Positions 61,623-64,000 of a stretch of 64,000 nt of DNA are shown piece by piece (within the stretch, counting starts at the first letter, position 1; each line of letters opens with the position of its first letter). The notes under the pieces were generated by a model. The model was given only the letters and a program-made list of their open reading frames with translations, was not told the DNA's origin and searched no databases. A program made the position numbers and the translations under genes. Source of the stretch: Flavimaribacter sp024343425 (GTDB taxonomy: Bacteria > Pseudomonadota > Alphaproteobacteria > Rhizobiales > Rhizobiaceae); NCBI GenBank assembly GCA_965227645.1, contig OZ245773.1:4278001-4342000 (forward strand). The letters run 5' to 3'.

Positions 61623-62312
61623 TCAGTTTTCCAGCGAATAGCCGGCCCCGCGGACGGTGCGGATGACGTCTTTCATATTGGCGAGATTGAGCGCCTTGCG
61701 CAGCCGTCCGACATGGACGTCGACTGTGCGTTCGTCGACATAGATGTCGTGACCCCAGACGCCGTCCAGCAATTGGGACCGCGAAAACACCCGGGTCGGC
61801 GACGCCATGAAGAATTCGAGCAGGCGAAACTCCGTCGGACCGAGCTTGATTTCTCGACCTTTGCGATAGACCCGATGGGTTTCGCGGTCGAGCTCGATAT
61901 CGCCGCTCTTGAGCACCGTCGAAATCGCTTCGGGCTTTGCACGGCGCAAGAGCGCGCGGACACGCGCCATGAGTTCCGGCGTGGAGAACGGTTTGACCAC
62001 ATAATCGTCGGCGCCGGTTGCAAGTCCGCGCACGCGCTCGCTTTCCTCGCCGCGCGCCGTCAGCATGATAATCGGCAGCCTTTCGGACTCGGGCCGCACG
62101 CGCAAGCGGCGGCACAGTTCGATACCGGACAGGCCGGGAAGCATCCAGTCAAGGATCAGGAGATCGGGCAATCGTTCCTGCAGTTTCAGTTCGGCTTCAT
62201 CGCCGCGGAAGACGGTGTCCACGTCGTAGCCTTCCGCTTCCAGATTATACCGGAGCAGAACGCTCAACGCTTCTTCGTCTTCGACAACAGTAATTTGCGG
62301 TGCGATGCCCAT
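61623..62312 (-). CDS. phoB: Phosphate regulon response regulator PhoB
   Basis: A 229-residue OmpR-family regulator. The receiver has Glu11/Asp12, phosphorylation site Asp55 in LLILDWMLPG and Lys in VVKPFSTPEL. The winged helix at about residues 130-229 has GPTEFRLLEFFM and DERTVDVHVGRLRKAL. It activates phosphate-starvation genes. It follows phoU by 46 bp on the same strand, in the pstB-phoU-phoB order. The sensor PhoR is not in the window. Confidence 0.95.
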   Translation of the reverse strand: MGIAPQITVVEDEEALSVLLRYNLEAEGYDVDTVFRGDEAELKLQERLPDLLILDWMLPGLSGIELCRRLRVRPESERLPIIMLTARGEESERVRGLATGADDYVVKPFSTPELMARVRALLRRAKPEAISTVLKSGDIELDRETHRVYRKGREIKLGPTEFRLLEFFMASPTRVFSRSQLLDGVWGHDIYVDERTVDVHVGRLRKALNLANMKDVIRTVRGAGYSLEN

Positions 62313-62358
62313 TGCTTACCTCTGGCCCTACCTCTGGCGCCGATGTCCTGAATGAAGA

Positions 62359-63096
62359 TTACTTGGCTGAAACCGATACGGACGCCGTCGCGTCGTCCTT
62401 CGGACGCTCGGTGTCCGGCTGTGTTCCGGTCGTCATATAATATATCGACTCGGCAATATTGGTCGCGTGGTCGCCAATACGCTCGATGTTCTTGGCGCAG
62501 AACAGCAAGTGCGTACAAGCCGTGATGTTGCGCGGATCTTCCATCATATAGGTGAGCAGTTCACGGAACAGCGACGTGTAGATCGCGTCGATCTCCTCGT
62601 CACGCTCACGAACGATCGTGGCTGCTTCCGGCGAACGGTTGGAATAGGCGTCCAGCACGTCCTTGAGCTGGTTGAGCGCGAGTTCGGTCAGATGTTCGAG
62701 ACCGCGCACCAGTTTCTTGGGCTGGCCCAGACCTTCGACCGCGATGACGCGTTTGGCGATGTTCTTGGCCATATCGCCGATCCGTTCCAGATCCGCGGCG
62801 ATACGGATCGACCCTATGATGTCGCGCAAGTCCGAAGCCATGGGCTGACGACGCGCGATAATCAGGACAGCTTTCTCATCGATCTGCCGTTCGGCTTCAT
62901 CGACGAGAAGGTCATCGGAAATAACCTTCTGCGAAAGCGAAAGGTCCGAATTGACGAGCGAATGGACGGATTGCTCGACCATGCGTTCGGCGACTCCGCC
63001 CATTTCCGATATGCGGCGAACCAGATATTGCAGCTCCTCGTCATAAGACGACACTGTGTGCGCGGATGCTGCCGATACTTTTGTTTCTTCGGGCAT
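62359..63096 (-). CDS. phoU: Phosphate signalling protein PhoU
   Basis: A 245-residue all-helical protein made of two PhoU repeats, with the family residues RRISEMGGVAERMVEQS, SDLRDIIGSIRIAADLERIGDMAKNIAKR and, in the second repeat, CAKNIERIGDHATNIAESI. It relays transporter state to PhoR and restrains phosphate uptake. It lies 22 bp downstream of pstB. Confidence 0.95.
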   Translation of the reverse strand: MPEETKVSAASAHTVSSYDEELQYLVRRISEMGGVAERMVEQSVHSLVNSDLSLSQKVISDDLLVDEAERQIDEKAVLIIARRQPMASDLRDIIGSIRIAADLERIGDMAKNIAKRVIAVEGLGQPKKLVRGLEHLTELALNQLKDVLDAYSNRSPEAATIVRERDEEIDAIYTSLFRELLTYMMEDPRNITACTHLLFCAKNIERIGDHATNIAESIYYMTTGTQPDTERPKDDATASVSVSAK

Positions 63097-63118
63097 GATG
63101 ATTTGATCCCGTGTTGTG

Positions 63119-63937
63119 TCAGCCGAAACGACCGGTGATGTAGTCCTGGGTGCGCTTGTCGTTTGGATTGGTGAACATATCGTCGGTATCGCCGTCCTCG
63201 ACGAGATTACCGAGGTGGAACATGGCGGTCCGTTGCGAAACGCGCGCCGCCTGCTGCATCGAGTGCGTGACGATCACGATCGTGAAGTTTTCCCGCAGCT
63301 CGTCGATCAGTTCCTCGACCTTCGCCGTGGCGATCGGATCGAGCGCGGAACACGGTTCGTCCATGAGGATCACCTCGGGACTGACGGCGATAGCCCTGGC
63401 GATGCACAGACGCTGCTGCTGTCCGCCGGAGAGGCCGGTGCCCGGCGACTGTAACCGGTCCTTTACTTCTTCGAACAGACCAGCTTTCTGCAGGCTGGAC
63501 TCGACGATCTGGTCCATATCGCTCTTGCCTGCCGCCAAGCCGTGAATACGAGGACCGTAAGCGATATTTTCGTAGATCGACTTCGGAAAAGGATTGGGTT
63601 TCTGGAACACCATTCCGACGCTGGCGCGCAGTTCAACGACATCGACGGACGGATCATAGATATTTGCGCCGTCGAGCGTGATATCCCCTGTGACGCGGCA
63701 AACATCAATGGTGTCGTTCATTCTGTTGAGACACCTTAGAAAGGTTGACTTTCCACATCCGGACGGACCTATGAGCGCTGTTACCTGCTTCTCCCTGACA
63801 TCCAGATCGACATCGAACAGGGCCTGTTTCTCCCCGTAGAAGACGCCGACCTTGCGGGCCTTCATCTTGACAGGGATAGCCGCATCCATCTGTTTGTTTA
63901 CGGCCTTTTCTACAGCAGTTTCAGACATCATGTTCAT
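63119..63937 (-). CDS. pstB: Phosphate ABC transporter ATPase PstB
   Basis: A 272-residue ATPase of the high-affinity phosphate importer. Walker A GPSGCGKST is near residue 57, the Q-loop in MVFQKPNPFP near residue 108, the signature LSGGQQQRL near residue 168, Walker B VILMDEPCSALDP near residue 185 and the H-loop in VTHSMQQ. The ATG at 63937 follows AGAGGTGTAAGG. Upstream pst genes continue beyond the window. Confidence 0.96.
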   Translation of the reverse strand: MNMMSETAVEKAVNKQMDAAIPVKMKARKVGVFYGEKQALFDVDLDVREKQVTALIGPSGCGKSTFLRCLNRMNDTIDVCRVTGDITLDGANIYDPSVDVVELRASVGMVFQKPNPFPKSIYENIAYGPRIHGLAAGKSDMDQIVESSLQKAGLFEEVKDRLQSPGTGLSGGQQQRLCIARAIAVSPEVILMDEPCSALDPIATAKVEELIDELRENFTIVIVTHSMQQAARVSQRTAMFHLGNLVEDGDTDDMFTNPNDKRTQDYITGRFG

Positions 63938-63939
63938 CC

Positions 63940-64000
63940 TTACACCTCTTCTAAGTCCAGAATACCGAACTTCTTATCTTTTGCATTGCTACCAGCGTCT
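63940..64000 (-). CDS. C-terminal end of an upstream gene, probably pstA
   Basis: An open frame that enters at the right edge, codes for about 19 residues (ending FGILDLEEV) and stops at TAA 2 bp before the pstB ATG. By usual pst operon order it is the end of the permease gene pstA, but the visible residues are too few and too polar to confirm this. Confidence 0.4.
   Translation of the reverse strand, partial: DAGSNAKDKKFGILDLEEV

Noticed and set aside
61304..61666. 120-codon plus-strand frame with repeated LALFRD peptide
   Set aside because: It is explained by the near-39-bp period of array B and runs into the phoB 3' end. No start signal or family match.

Overview
The window is G+C-rich chromosomal DNA from an alphaproteobacterium, most likely a member of the Rhizobiales (Hyphomicrobiales). 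The evidence is a GcrA cell-cycle regulator preceded by GANTC sites, a PodJ-like polarity protein, an archaeal-type class I lysyl-tRNA synthetase, the order pstB-phoU-phoB / gcrA / argD-argF-hslO, and a carnitine dehydrogenase-thioesterase fusion beside a BKACE enzyme. A genus cannot be fixed from the sequence alone. I saw no rRNA, tRNA, CRISPR array, transposase or integrase. The DNA is intact and densely coding, with roughly 56 genes, and I found no clear pseudogene.

Layout. 1-2.3 kb: the start of a class II aldolase/dehydrogenase gene, divergent from a SorC-type regulator, then a HigB/HigA-type toxin-antitoxin pair. 2.5-13.6 kb: an S24 repressor-protease, a secreted nuclease-like protein, a MerR regulator with a divergent CDF metal transporter, several uncharacterised secreted or membrane proteins, a possible two-gene regulator module (7.8-8.4 kb), LysE, tautomerase, methyltransferase, lysK and a TerB-like protein. 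13.6-20.9 kb: a solute-binding protein, then a ribose-type ABC importer divergent from mtnK-mtnA, which suggests uptake and salvage of methylthioribose or a relative. 21.0-21.7 kb: a tandem repeat array. 21.7-29 kb: a DsbA-like isomerase and a four-gene beta-oxidation operon behind a 22-bp palindrome.

29-38 kb: podJ, a TauE/SafE exporter coupled to a TIGR02186-type protein, and the ligase-associated pair PdeM and Lhr-like helicase. 38-50 kb: a DUF6460-like protein, MATE and CDF transporters, an aldo/keto reductase, carnitine catabolism, pyrD with a DUF952 gene, an orphan LuxR-type response regulator, a CDP-alcohol phosphatidyltransferase, apaG and trkH. 50-57 kb: an RND efflux pair, a fasciclin-domain protein with a possible general-stress promoter, and a DUF3095-type protein. 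57-64 kb: hslO, argF, argD, gcrA, a second repeat array, phoB, phoU, pstB and the tail of an upstream gene that is probably pstA.

The most unusual signals are non-coding. An 18-bp sequence recurs in two arrays 40 kb apart, in opposite orientations, each between two convergent genes. Six GANTC methylation sites cluster upstream of gcrA. Several clean palindromic operators point to undescribed regulation of the methylthioribose locus, the fatty-acid operon and a small two-gene module that may be read from a leaderless mRNA.
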